A program made the position numbers and the translations under genes. Below, one piece after another: positions 54,196-64,000 of a DNA stretch of 64,000 nt (position 1 is the stretch's first letter; each line of letters opens with the position of its first letter). This DNA is from Xanthostigma xanthostigma. Taxonomy: Eukaryota > Arthropoda > Insecta > Raphidioptera > Raphidiidae. The stretch is taken from NCBI GenBank assembly GCA_963575645.1, contig OY754466.1, positions 43,060,001-43,124,000 of the forward strand, in the 5' to 3' direction. A model generated the notes under the pieces. It was not told where the DNA came from. It made no database searches and worked only from the letters and a program-made list of their open reading frames with translations.

Positions 54196-54420
54196 GCAGG
54201 GCCCGACCTAGGGGGGGGGCAAACCGGGCAATTGCCCGGGGCAGCAAAATTGAGGGCGGCGCGGCGAAGCGGCGAAAATTTGAAAGATGGTTAAACAAAA
54301 AAAAATACACCATCTATGGAACAACGCATGGGTAAAAGGCGGCAAATATTATTTTTCCCGGAGCGGCGAAATAGCTGGATCGAGTCTGGGACCTAAAAAA
54401 TTATCGGGGAAACGCCTCTA
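54196..54420. mobile_element. GC-rich hAT-like remnant
   Basis: CAGGGCCCGACCTAGG and a GGGCAATTGCCCGG hairpin, followed by GCGGCGCGGCGAAGCGG, make a GC island in AT-rich DNA. The end is typical of hAT MITEs. The other end is not clear. Confidence 0.45.
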
Positions 54421-55479
54421 CGACACCGTGTAACTAAGAAAATCTGGATCGGCCTACAGAAAAAGTCCTGGTATTCGCTGATTTAAAGTGATTCAGCTCA
54501 TTAAGCTGTGATATCCATCACAAGTTGAGGAATTGTGAGTTTATGGGCGTATTTTACATTGAAATACCCTCGCCTTTTTGCTTCAGTGACGACGATATGT
54601 ACGTCAGTAGTCAATACGGTGACGTAGTTACTTGTTTTTATTGGTTTGCATTCATTTTTAAAACGATAATTATAACAGTCAACATAATATTATAATGACA
54701 AAAATTACCTACTGCTAATTTATATTAAATAGCCTCGGGTTGTATTTATAAACGTAATTAGAGCTGAAACAAATTCGGGCCAAGCAGGGATGAACTCAGG
54801 TGAACTTAAAAAAAATATATACGCGTGTATATAAAAACCAATACGGTTAATGAATAAACAAATATATAACAACAGTTTACTATACAGTTACAATGAAATA
54901 TAAGGAATATTTATTTTCAAACAATGTCCACTATCGCCGCCGCGATAGTGGAAGTTTCGGGTAGCGAGTTTGAGTGGTAAAAACGTTCCTGATACGTATA
55001 CAAATACCTCCTGCACTCTTCATCTGAAATTCCGACGCTACTTTTAAAGCTAAAGGGCTCGGGTCAACGCTGAATGAATGATCAAGAATCACACTACAGA
55101 TCCTAAAACTAAAAAATTAAAATTCCTGGAACTAGGGCTGAATATTTCTAAGCACCTATATCACAGTTCAAAATTTTCCAACAGTCTTTTTTACAGTCTG
55201 AGTTAACATGCAATCATTTTCATAAATTATGCACTTTTTATAGATTTTATTAACTACAATTATTACTAGTCAACAAAGCTTTGTCTTTGATAATTATGTA
55301 CAGGTATAAATAATGTATTGTGTAAATATGATAAAACATTAAATCAACATTGCAATAAACCAATATACAATACCTAAATTATAAAACGGCATTTCAATCT
55401 ATAATTTCACTCCCTTACGGGGTTTTTTGGACCAGATTTCTAATACTTTGGTAAATCACGTTTCACAACGTATCGGTTT
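54421..55479. other. No gene recognised
   Basis: AT-rich; no supported exon or repeat boundary. Confidence 0.4.
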
Positions 55480-55830
55480 CAGTGTTGCCAGTCTAGTACA
55501 ATTGTACTAGATCTAGTACTTTTTTGTCATTTTCTGTACGCTAGTACGTTGAAGCAAAAATCTAGTACTTTTTAATACCCAATGTCCACACACTCACCAC
55601 AACAAACGGAAAAGGGAAATAACCAAAAAAGACTTTTTTGTTGTAGAAATGAAAGGATCTCTTTTTTTTCGCTCTTCTACATTGTGCCCATATACGATAA
55701 AATTTGTGAAATTAGGTTGTTAAAAAAAAGGTCATTTGTGGTTGGCAAATCTTAAAAAAATTCTAATACTTTTTTCTACTTTTTTCAACCCTGATCTAGT
55801 ACGCAAAACAAAAAAGTTCTGGCAACACTG
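55480..55830. mobile_element. TIR MITE, CAGTGTTGCCAG ends
   Basis: Ends CAGTGTTGCCAGTCTAGTA and the inverse of GATCTAGTACGCA...CTGGCAACACTG are inverted repeats. Clusters of CTAGTAC recur inside. The flanks do not show an 8-bp repeat, so the assignment is tentative. Confidence 0.65.
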
Positions 55831-56757
55831 AAGATTCTCCGACCCAATTACTCCTGCTTGCTTTACTATGAAAAATATATTTACTTTATGAAATCAAATA
55901 GAAACTTTTGGGGTGAAGACATTGAACACTAGAAAAGTGACCACAAAACACTAACATTTTTTCGCGACACACGTTTTGCTAACCACGTTAGCACCATCAG
56001 AGTTCTGAATTTTAGTCACCTCCTGCAGATGACCAGCGAGGCGTGCATCGAGTAAAAAGCGTTTTGGAATTGGAAAATGTAAAAACAACAGCAATATCAA
56101 CTCTCTAATCACTAGTGTTACTTTTAAATTAGCAATACGGAAAAAATTATTATAGAACGTAATTAGGTACTCAAATACGCTTTTAATAAATTTGCCAAAC
56201 AATAATTTTGAAACATTGAAAATAATTACTGCCGGGTTCAAAAATACATGGAATACAAACATTCGTAGATAAAATATTTGTCATTATTCAGTCATTTAAT
56301 GATCTAATCGCAGGTATGCAAATATATTTAGTTGGTTGTGGTGTGTTTTTTGTTCGCATAAATTCAGTCAGATTTGCTTAACGTAATTAATATATAGGAA
56401 GTTCACGGCAATCACAATATGTTACGTGAGGTAATCATCGGACGCAAAATCCTTGCTCTCAGCAAATCGTATAGCTATTTATCAACAATCAATTAAAATA
56501 ATTCTTGTGTCATATGAGAGTTAAGGACATTGGATCTCTATGACCTATGAACGACAGAATTATAATTGCGACCTTGACATCAATATTTTTGAAGTGGAAC
56601 TTCTATAATGAGTGTAAATAAAACTAAAAATCCACATGATAGAAATAAACAGACCCACTACATAGAGGGAGTCTAGAATTTCCAGGTTTTCTGCCCCTGA
56701 AATGCGCTCTAGCGTTCTTAGTCTATTAGTGAATTCGCTCCTGACAATATGCCTTAT
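55831..56757. other. No gene recognised
   Basis: AT-rich; the short ORFs look like chance. Confidence 0.4.
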
Positions 56758-57054
56758 TTTATTAACCGACTTCAAAAAAGGAGGAGGTTCTATGTTCGAC
56801 TGTATATTTTTTTTTATGTATGTTCACCGATTTCTCCGTCAATTATGGACCGATTTTCAAAATTCTTTTTTTATTCGAAAGAGTGTACTCCCGAGGTGGT
56901 CCCATCGGAACCAAGTCAGAATCTGATGGTGGAATCCGGAGAAATCGAGGAAAACTCAAATTTCAAAGGCACGCATACTTGGCCTACCCATTGCAATACT
57001 TCATAAAATAACTGCATAATTTATTGAGTAAATATCTAACACTAAACAGAGAAA
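56758..57054 (+). repeat. Dispersed repeat starting CGACTTCAAAAAAGGAGG
   Basis: This start is one I recognise from many insect, especially lepidopteran, genomes. I do not know its class. It runs into the foldback at 57055. Confidence 0.5.
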
Positions 57055-57458
57055 AATAAAATATTTTTAACAAAAAAATTGAACCGACTTCAAAATATGC
57101 ACTAAAAAGTAAAAAATAATTGCGTATTGAAATGAAAAATATTAGACTACTTAAAATTCAATCAAATTATTACGATAATATCATGTACTTACAATTATTG
57201 TTATTTTTGGAGTCGGTGTCAGTCAAAATGAAATCTATTCCGAGAACTAGAGACATGTAAGATTTAAATTGCTACTTTCGAATTCCGATGTGACACCGAC
57301 TCCAAAAATGACAATAATTTGTAAGTACATGATATTATCGTAATAATTTGATTGAATTTTAAGAAGTCTAATATTTTTCATTTCAATACGCAATTATTTT
57401 TTACTTTTTAGTGTATAATTTGAAGTCGGTTCAATTTTTTTGTTAAAAATATTTTATT
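57055..57458. mobile_element. Foldback element, CGACTTC ends
   Basis: Arms of about 165 bp are inverted. Outer AAAATATTTTTAACAAAAAA is followed by ACCGACTTCAAA, and inner TTTTTGGAGTCGG and its inverse meet. A related foldback is at the end of the window. Confidence 0.75.
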
Positions 57459-58597
57459 ACTATATCAATTCGCTACTCCTATTACTGGCATTATTGCGTT
57501 AAACCAAAAATATAGCATAATATTCCCTGCTTCGTCCGGCAGCTGAAGTCATCAGCGTCTATGTGTGTATTAAAGAATCGGTCAGTCAACATGCACAAAC
57601 GCTCAGATTCCAGGGAGTGCTAATTCCCATAAAACATTGGCATGCTAACAACATTTCAATGTTTCCCCTGAGGAAGGCTTCGCCCTGATAGACCTGACTT
57701 CATAAATAGGGAAAAAACGACGTTGTTACATTCAGGCGCATTTGCCAAGCAAAGTAAATTACAAAATTCATAACGTCAGGGATCACAGTTGGAGAGTTTT
57801 TGTGTGACGAACAGACACGAATAACTTTTGGACCCCCTCTGATCAAATATAAGATATGTTTTTCAGTTAAACGTCAATAGAAAGATTGTGAAATTTCGCT
57901 GGAAAAGTGTTAATCATCATTTTATTTTTAGCATTCCGCTTATCTTTTAAGCACCTTTGAGTACCTTACAATCGAACATTTTGCAATTTATTTCTTATCA
58001 AAATATTGCAATTACATACAAATAGACTGCTCATGTTCTAATCATTTTTGAACCTTTCCGCTATTCTTTGGAATTGTCAGGACAGGTCTGCTAAGATTTT
58101 TCTTGAATTATCGTAATCGAGACGAGAAAGGTATCCTCGGGAGAATAACGGGACAAGAAAGACATTTTTTGTCTTCGAAATATGCGACGGGAACGAGAAT
58201 GTCTATTTCTTGTTGGGACAAATTTTGTTAAATTTGCTTTAAAACATTAAAACATTCTTTACTTTTTTGCGAAACTGGGTACATAAATATTGTAATCGTT
58301 GGAAAATTCGATTTCGATATTTTGTTAGATTTTGATTTTATATCTCTCCCAGATACTAAAAAAGAGATGAAAACAAACATGTGTGTGTGACTGTCACCTC
58401 GCCATTCTGTGAGACCCTATTTCTGACATTTTTTTCATCCTAAATAAGGTAGTTTACCGATGATTACAAATAGGAAGATTGCACGATTTTATCGAAAACG
58501 GTTTTAACAATTTTTATCATTTTTTAAATAAATCACCTACCCTATACATTAAACCGCCATTGATTTGTTTCGGAAAATTCCAGAAAGGATATAGAGT
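57459..58597. other. No gene recognised
   Basis: AT-rich; no supported exon. Confidence 0.4.
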
Positions 58598-59167
58598 AAG
58601 ATCCCAGAGCCGCCAGACACAACCTATTTTTAAATAAATGAAACCTTACGTTTTGAGTAGTGTTTTATGTACTTAGAACGCTTGGCGTACCTCCATCATT
58701 GAGTCTGTGACAAATGTACAGGTACCAGGTGAGAAAGGTGACTAAAAATAAGAGTCACTTAATTTAAATTTAAATGGCTGATATTTATATATGTTTTGTA
58801 AAATATCACTATAAATTAGTATCCAGTATCGCCAGTCACTTTCCGCTGACCACAACTTCTGACAGACGCTTTAAAGCTCAGAGAAAAATTAATGAACTTC
58901 ACTTATTTTTAAATGCTTGATTTTTATATATTATGTTATTCAGACAACTATTACAAAATTATATTTCAACAGCCAGACGTAAAAAATAGTCAGCTGTTAG
59001 TATTTTGCTCTAAAACGCATACATAAAGCTCTCGCGCTCATACTAACAGCTGACTATTTTTTACGTCTGAGGGGATGTTTGGTCATTACAATTTGTCTGC
59101 CTGTTGAAATATAATTTTGTAATAATTTTATTTAAAAATAGGTTGAGTCTGGCGGCTCTGGGATCTT
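58598..59167. mobile_element. Nested palindromic element
   Basis: Outer arms AAGATCCCAGAGCCGCCAGA and the inverse. A middle pair ACAAAATTATATTTCAACAG is at 58953-58972 with its inverse at 59101-59120. An inner hairpin CAGACGTAAAAAATAGTCAG (58974) and its inverse ends at 59069. Confidence 0.7.
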
Positions 59168-59277
59168 GGGCTAATAGTTTACTAACCAACAAAAATCCGC
59201 GGACTATACTATTCATCGAAAAACTTAGATGCGGTGGATCCATCTCATTAATTTTATGAAGGTCATCAATGTCCAAC

Positions 59278-59519
59278 ATGTAGAGTTATTGGGTCTGGCA
59301 TAAGTTCTCGCGGATTAGATCCTGGGAACATGGGGACTTGTAATAGAAAAGTTATAGAAAATTGACTTTTAGTTTTGGCAAAATGTACCCGGCGTCCAAC
59401 ACGTAGAGTTATTGGGTCTGGCATAAGTTCTCGCGGATTACATCCTGGGAACATGAGAGCTTGCAATAGAGGAGTTATGGAAAAAATGACTTTCAGTTGT
59501 GTAAATGTACTCGAAATAC
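59278..59519. repeat. Tandem duplication, period about 123 bp
   Basis: GTAGAGTTATTGGGTCTGGC, ATAAGTTCTCGCGGATTA and ATCCTGGGAACATG recur at an offset of 123. Two units, both in the same direction. Confidence 0.85.
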
Positions 59520-59913
59520 AAAAAATATATGAATGATATGTCTATAATTAAATATGAGGCGTTATAAAATCATTTTAAGAATGGTTTACGCACGGATCGT
59601 GCGATGATAATGATTTGAATGACGTAAGAGGTCATTCGAAGATGGCATTGGTATGATACAAGAATCATGCGATCATCCGTTGGCGGCTGTCTACCTGCCC
59701 TATGCCCGCGCTTGCGTACTTCAACTGTTATTCAAGCTTTTGTTTACAGGTCGTACTTCCTTTCTGCATGTGAGATTATCTCAGAGACGCTTGCCTCATC
59801 TCATCTTATATACCGGTTTTATTGAATTTTACGTAGAAATTTTATTTTTACTGGAATGATTGCATATGCTGCTATTTTTGTTTGGCATGACTACAAGTTC
59901 AACTATCGATGTA

Positions 59914-60033
59914 ATAACTAGTCTTTACCCGCGGTTTCGCTCGCATTTTTGACAACAGCCTTTCTCTATGAACACTGCAGAGAATCCAAAATTTTGGGTT
60001 ACTTCATAATTTTGGAATGATTTATATTTTTCA
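59914..60033 (-). mobile_element. Helitron 3' end fragment
   Basis: The plus strand reads ACTAGTCTTTACCCGCGGTT and then TCGCTCGCA. The complement ends in CTAGT with a GC hairpin. A partner 5' end is not seen before the next Helitron begins. Confidence 0.4.
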
Positions 60034-60632
60034 CTAGCGGCCCTGTACGTGCTTCGCTACGTATAAAGTGAAATAATAAAACAATTTAATTGGAACATCT
60101 ATCTATCTATCTATTTTATTAATTGCTAGCTATTTTAAAATATACATGGGCGTATATGTGTGTATGTCAAGCACGACGGCGCAGCCGGAGTGCTCGAAAA
60201 AAAAATAGCGTAAAGTATTCGTGGATAACTGGTCTTTAAAACACTTGCTCTATTTCGAGCACTCCGGCTGCGCCGTCGTGCTCGAAAAAGAATAGCGTAA
60301 AGTATTCGTGGATAACTGGTCTTTAAAACACTTGCTCTATTTCGAGGGTTCACTCCGGCTGCGCCGTCGTGCTCGAAAAAAAAGCATTTGTTTTAAACGA
60401 TATTCAGTTTTTTTACATCCTCGATCTAGATAGGTATATGGTTGTTAAGTTTTCTTAAATAAGGATTCTTAAATTTTCTCTTTTTCCGCGCAATTTTTTA
60501 AATTTTTTCTGTCATAAGAACCTTCTCCTGACAATAACAAACACAACAAAAAAAAAATATTGAAATCGGTCCAGCCGTTCACGCGTGATGGCGTGACCAA
60601 GGGATATAGGGATTCATTTTTATATATATAGA
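60034..60632 (-). mobile_element. Non-autonomous Helitron, minus strand
   Basis: 5' TCTATATATATAAAAATGAATC at 60632 and 3' CTAG at 60034-60037 with A/T flanks. Its 3' end matches 1520-2131. An internal 87-bp unit (AATAGCGTAAAGTATTCGTG and onward) repeats at 60204 and 60291, next to GC-rich GAGCACTCCGGCTGCGCCGT blocks in both orientations. Confidence 0.8.
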
Positions 60633-60926
60633 TTTCATAGTTACACAATCAACGCTAAAGTTTAACAGTCACTGCGGCAGACCACAAAACTCGTGTATGT
60701 TCTTTGGCAGAATTTCTTGCGTTCAGGAGCTGTTCTGCGCTCCAAAGCAGCACATGAAAGGTCATCATCATGGATACCCTCGATGTACACCGTGCAACTC
60801 CTGATTCGCAAATTATAGCGCGTTATTTAGATAGGCTTTGAGCTGCATTTACCGTCAGTACATTAGTACAAATAAGCAGCATTTATAGCAGACGATTCGC
60901 TCGCTGAATTTGAGTTATATAGAAAA
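60633..60926. other. No gene recognised
   Basis: Between two Helitrons. No supported feature. Confidence 0.4.
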
Positions 60927-61283
60927 CTAGCGGTCTCGCCTGGTTACACCCGGCTGCAAAAGAACGAATGGGGGGAGGGACATGAGTACGCACGTTCATC
61001 TTCGTTTACCGAGATGAATGTTGTTTCCAAATTGCATGTTGATTGGAGTTACCGTTCAAAAGTTTTTGTCGGACGGACAAATTTTGAGTTATATTTTGCA
61101 ACATTTTTCATTGATGCTCCGCTCCTATTGGTCGTCGAGTGATGTTATATAGCCTATAGCCTTCCTCGATAAATGGGCTATCTAACAAAAAACATTTTTT
61201 TCAATTCGAACTAGTAGTTCCTGAGATTAGCGCGTTCAACCAAACAAACGAACAAACTCTTCAGCTTTATATATTAGTATAAA
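60927..61283 (-). mobile_element. Short Helitron, minus strand
   Basis: The 3' CTAG is at 60927-60930. The 5' end, TATACTAATATATAAAGC, has TT instead of TC at the terminus. The body matches 33631-34751 without the LINE and so serves as its empty-site sister. Confidence 0.78.
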
Positions 61284-62754
61284 TATCAATCTAGTAATGG
61301 TGTGGATGACATATGTAACGAAAGTCTAGCAAATGAAAGTTTTTAAGCAATTCAACTTTAGTTAATCTATTTATTTATTCGATTTATATATATTTGTGAA
61401 GCTTAATTTTTTTCTTTACGCTGAAAAAACATATGACGTGCAAGTTCTTGAGTTACATGTTGTTTACAATACGACGACACACGAAGACTTGACCTTGACC
61501 CAGAACGTCCTTGACTGTTCTCTTACACATTGCTCATTAGACCGGCCCTGATGTGTATTTCGTTATAATATAACGCAGGTCAGCAGGTGCCGAAATCGCG
61601 ATGATTTAATCGGTGAATTATTATACCTATCTGAACATACGACGTATTAAAACTTGAGTAAATAATAACGTAAGTACTAGCTATGTTATGATCACTTACC
61701 AATCGCGTTATGTTATTATTTATAATGTAATTTTTTTTTTTAATTGCGGCCATTAGTAGCACACGTGTTTATTATAGGTTACCTCATTATTATCCTTGTG
61801 TGTTGAAATCACGTAATTGTTTTGATTCATTTATCGGGAATCGAGTGACCTTGACGAATGTATAATTTGGCGCGTTTTTAAATAGATTCGGTAAAAAAAG
61901 TAAATAATTATTTTGAGGAAACTATCTGTGTGGCCTGTAAGAAATATATTTTTGTCGAGTTTTGACGGGAATTTTCGTATTTAAAACTATAGCTGCGCGC
62001 ATCCCGAAAAAAAGTATTTAAGATCATATTAAGTAACCGAATTCAAATTAAGATTTATTCAACTTTGAACCCTTTTAGAGCCTCCAAAATGGCCTTATGG
62101 TTCAAAATTGAGCTTTAGAGACCTATGCGGTATCGGTTACTGAAATTTCTTCTCAAAACAAATATTTTAGATAAAAGCAATTCAATCATTTCAAATTTAG
62201 ATATTTATTATACAGGGCCTATGTTTAGGTCTTTCTTAGAGGCTTTACATAGGATCCGAGGATTGTAGTCGTATATAAATTTTTCGTAGAATCCAAATAT
62301 AAATTAAAAAAGTATGGTTCCCATTTAAAATTTCAAAGTTGGGCCCTACGGGACACTTTTACGATCCTCGGGCCCAAAATCTAATTTTGTCATTCGATAG
62401 ATTGAAAAATAAAAAAAAAACATTTTAACATTTTTAGTTCGATTTACCCGATAAGAAATATTAAGCCGTTCTGGGACTTTTGAAACACTCTGTATAAATT
62501 ATTGTATTGCCATGGGTTCTTAAACGTGTGCAAAATTTCAAGTTATTCAGACGTCTGGAAGTGGATGAAAATTAATTTGAAAGATTTAGTCACATATAAA
62601 CAAACAGGAGGTGAAGATAATAATAGTATATTACACCACAAGGGCCGAGGGTATCATGACGCGCAGTGCAAGGTATCACACTTTCGGCAAGTGTGGTGTA
62701 TACTATTTTTTGTTCATACCTCGGTCGTAAGCACACTTATTAAATACAACAATT
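61284..62754. other. No gene recognised
   Basis: AT-rich. One possible hAT-like end (GACCGGCCCTG) near 61541. Nothing else. Confidence 0.4.
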
Positions 62755-63262
62755 AATTATAATAATAATAATAAACGATTTATTTTTTCAATACCTTAGG
62801 TGTAAAACACGTCAAACTTACAAACTAAATTAAAAAGTCTTTCACAGTATAAAATACTTCTCCGAACAAATAATCTTTTAAAATTTTTTTGAAAACTTTA
62901 AAATTTAATTTTCTTATGTTTTCAGGAATTGCATTGTAAATTTTTATTAAATTTTGATTAACATTCTTTTTTGTAACTGAAAATTTTGTTGTTTTAACGT
63001 ATAGATCAGTTTTATGTCTAGTATTATGGGAATGAGATGTTTTTTCTTCCTCAAATAGTGAAAAATTTTGTTTTACAAAGCATGCAGCCTCTAAAATATA
63101 TAGTGATGGTATAGCGTTAGCATACCCATTTTCCTGAAATGCGGTTTGCATGATTCTCTTTTCTTTATTTTTATAATATATGTCGTAGGCAACGTTTCTG
63201 TAATCTGAATAATACTTTCGTTTGAGGGTTAGCACCCCAAAAAATTATTCCATACTTTAAAA
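62755..63262 (-). mobile_element. LINE 3' fragment, minus strand
   Basis: Minus-strand frames give LKYGIIFWGANPQTKVLF and QKRCLRHIL with a stop, then a shifted frame with ILEAACFVKQNFS, SHNTRHK and VFKKILKDYLFG. The frameshift lies near 63175. An ATT-repeat tail is near 62757-62775. Confidence 0.78.
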
Positions 63263-63559
63263 CAGATAAAACATACATAATTAATTATTTATTAATTACA
63301 TAAAAACACAGATAAATTCCAAGCAATGAGCTTTGAGTTTACAGGTACGTAAAAACACGAATGACAGCTGTTCGCAACTATTAGCTAAAATGTAATAGGG
63401 TTGCTATGGAAACGACATCTAAACAACAGTTGATTGGTTGTTTTTGCTTTACTAACGCCCGAACGTACGAACTTCCCGCATCAATACGTGTAATCCCACC
63501 AATTGATGCTGAAAATATCTACTTTCGATCGAGGTATGAAGAAAAAGCGTATTAAATAA

Positions 63560-64000
63560 AAACTTTTTAACAAAAAAATTAAACCGCCGAAAAACTGAAA
63601 AGCAAAAAATAATAAATCTTTTTATTTAACTAAGTTCTATCTAAGTAGTTGAACGTATGTGACAGTCTAGTATATCTAAGTAATTTTGAGTCGGCGTCAA
63701 CAATCCTTCGCCGGAAATCTCTGAGCGTTCACGAAGTTAATATCAGCGACAGAGCAACCCTAACGGGCACACTGAGGGCACACGTCTTTGCGAGTGGTCG
63801 TGTGGAGAGCGCATGTTTAGAATGTTAATGTTTATCGCTGGAGATTTCACGTATCATTGTTAATTTGATTTGGTTATTTCTTTTAGTGATCTTTGTTCAT
63901 TGATGGTTTGACGCCGACTCAAAATTACTTAGATATACTAGACTGTCACATATTACGTTCAACTACTTAGATAGAACTTAGTTAAATAAAAAGATTTATT
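63560..64000. mobile_element. Foldback element cut by the window end
   Basis: AATAAATCTTTTTATTTAAC, TTAACTAAGTTCTATCTAAG and GAACGTATGTGACAGTCTAG at the left form an arm. Its inverse (CTAGACTGTCACATATTACG and onward) runs to the last base. The inner boundary has GAGTCGGCGTCAA and TTGACGCCGACTC. It shares TTTTAACAAAAAAATT with 57055-57458. Confidence 0.75.

Noticed and set aside
59653..59859. 68-codon ORF
   Set aside because: No splice signals, homologue or codon bias to support it.

Overview
The window looks like one stretch of a TE-rich, AT-rich insect nuclear genome. It has spliced genes with GT-AG introns, Helitrons of the kinds common in Lepidoptera and other insects, hAT and mariner MITEs, LINE 3' ends with trinucleotide tails, a tRNA-derived SINE and a Ty3/Gypsy LTR retrotransposon. 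Lepidoptera is my best guess from the Helitron ends and the repeat that starts CGACTTCAAAAAAGGAGG, but the sequence does not settle the order.

The host genes are two head-to-tail paralogues on the minus strand. Both encode type II membrane glycosyltransferases of family GT49 (Glyco_transf_49, beta-1,4-glucuronyltransferase 1-like). Gene A (53191 down to 45344, five coding exons, 600 aa) has a long low-complexity stem. Gene B (30267 down to 11322, four coding exons, 469 aa) has a short stem. I assembled both from splice sites that keep the frame and join at conserved protein positions. The two copies differ in three intron positions, and both carry D-I-E where vertebrate B4GAT1 has D-V-D.

The second intron of gene B (about 13.2 kb) holds the largest mobile block. 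From low to high coordinate this is a LINE fragment, a tRNA-SINE with a 14-bp target duplication, a 5'-truncated Ty3/Gypsy copy, and a full-length Ty3/Gypsy element with intact gag and pol. The truncated and full copies share the middle LTR, so the order is (pol fragment)-LTR-gag-pol-LTR. The repeated segment of about 4.09 kb looks identical, long T-runs included. The element lies antisense to gene B, and its right LTR stops about 130 bp from a splice donor. A GGGAAAC slippery heptamer sits in phase in the gag-pol overlap.

The remaining sequence (1-11.3 kb, the 30.3-45.2 kb spacer between the genes, 53.7-64 kb, and the other introns) is mostly mobile-element debris: four Helitrons, several hAT MITEs (two with perfect 8-bp target duplications), two mariner-type elements, a MITE family with four copies, several long foldback palindromes and five LINE 3' fragments. 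Nested insertions at several places give relative ages, because the uninterrupted sister copy is also in the window. I saw no rRNA gene, intact tRNA gene, CRISPR array or bacterial-type operon.
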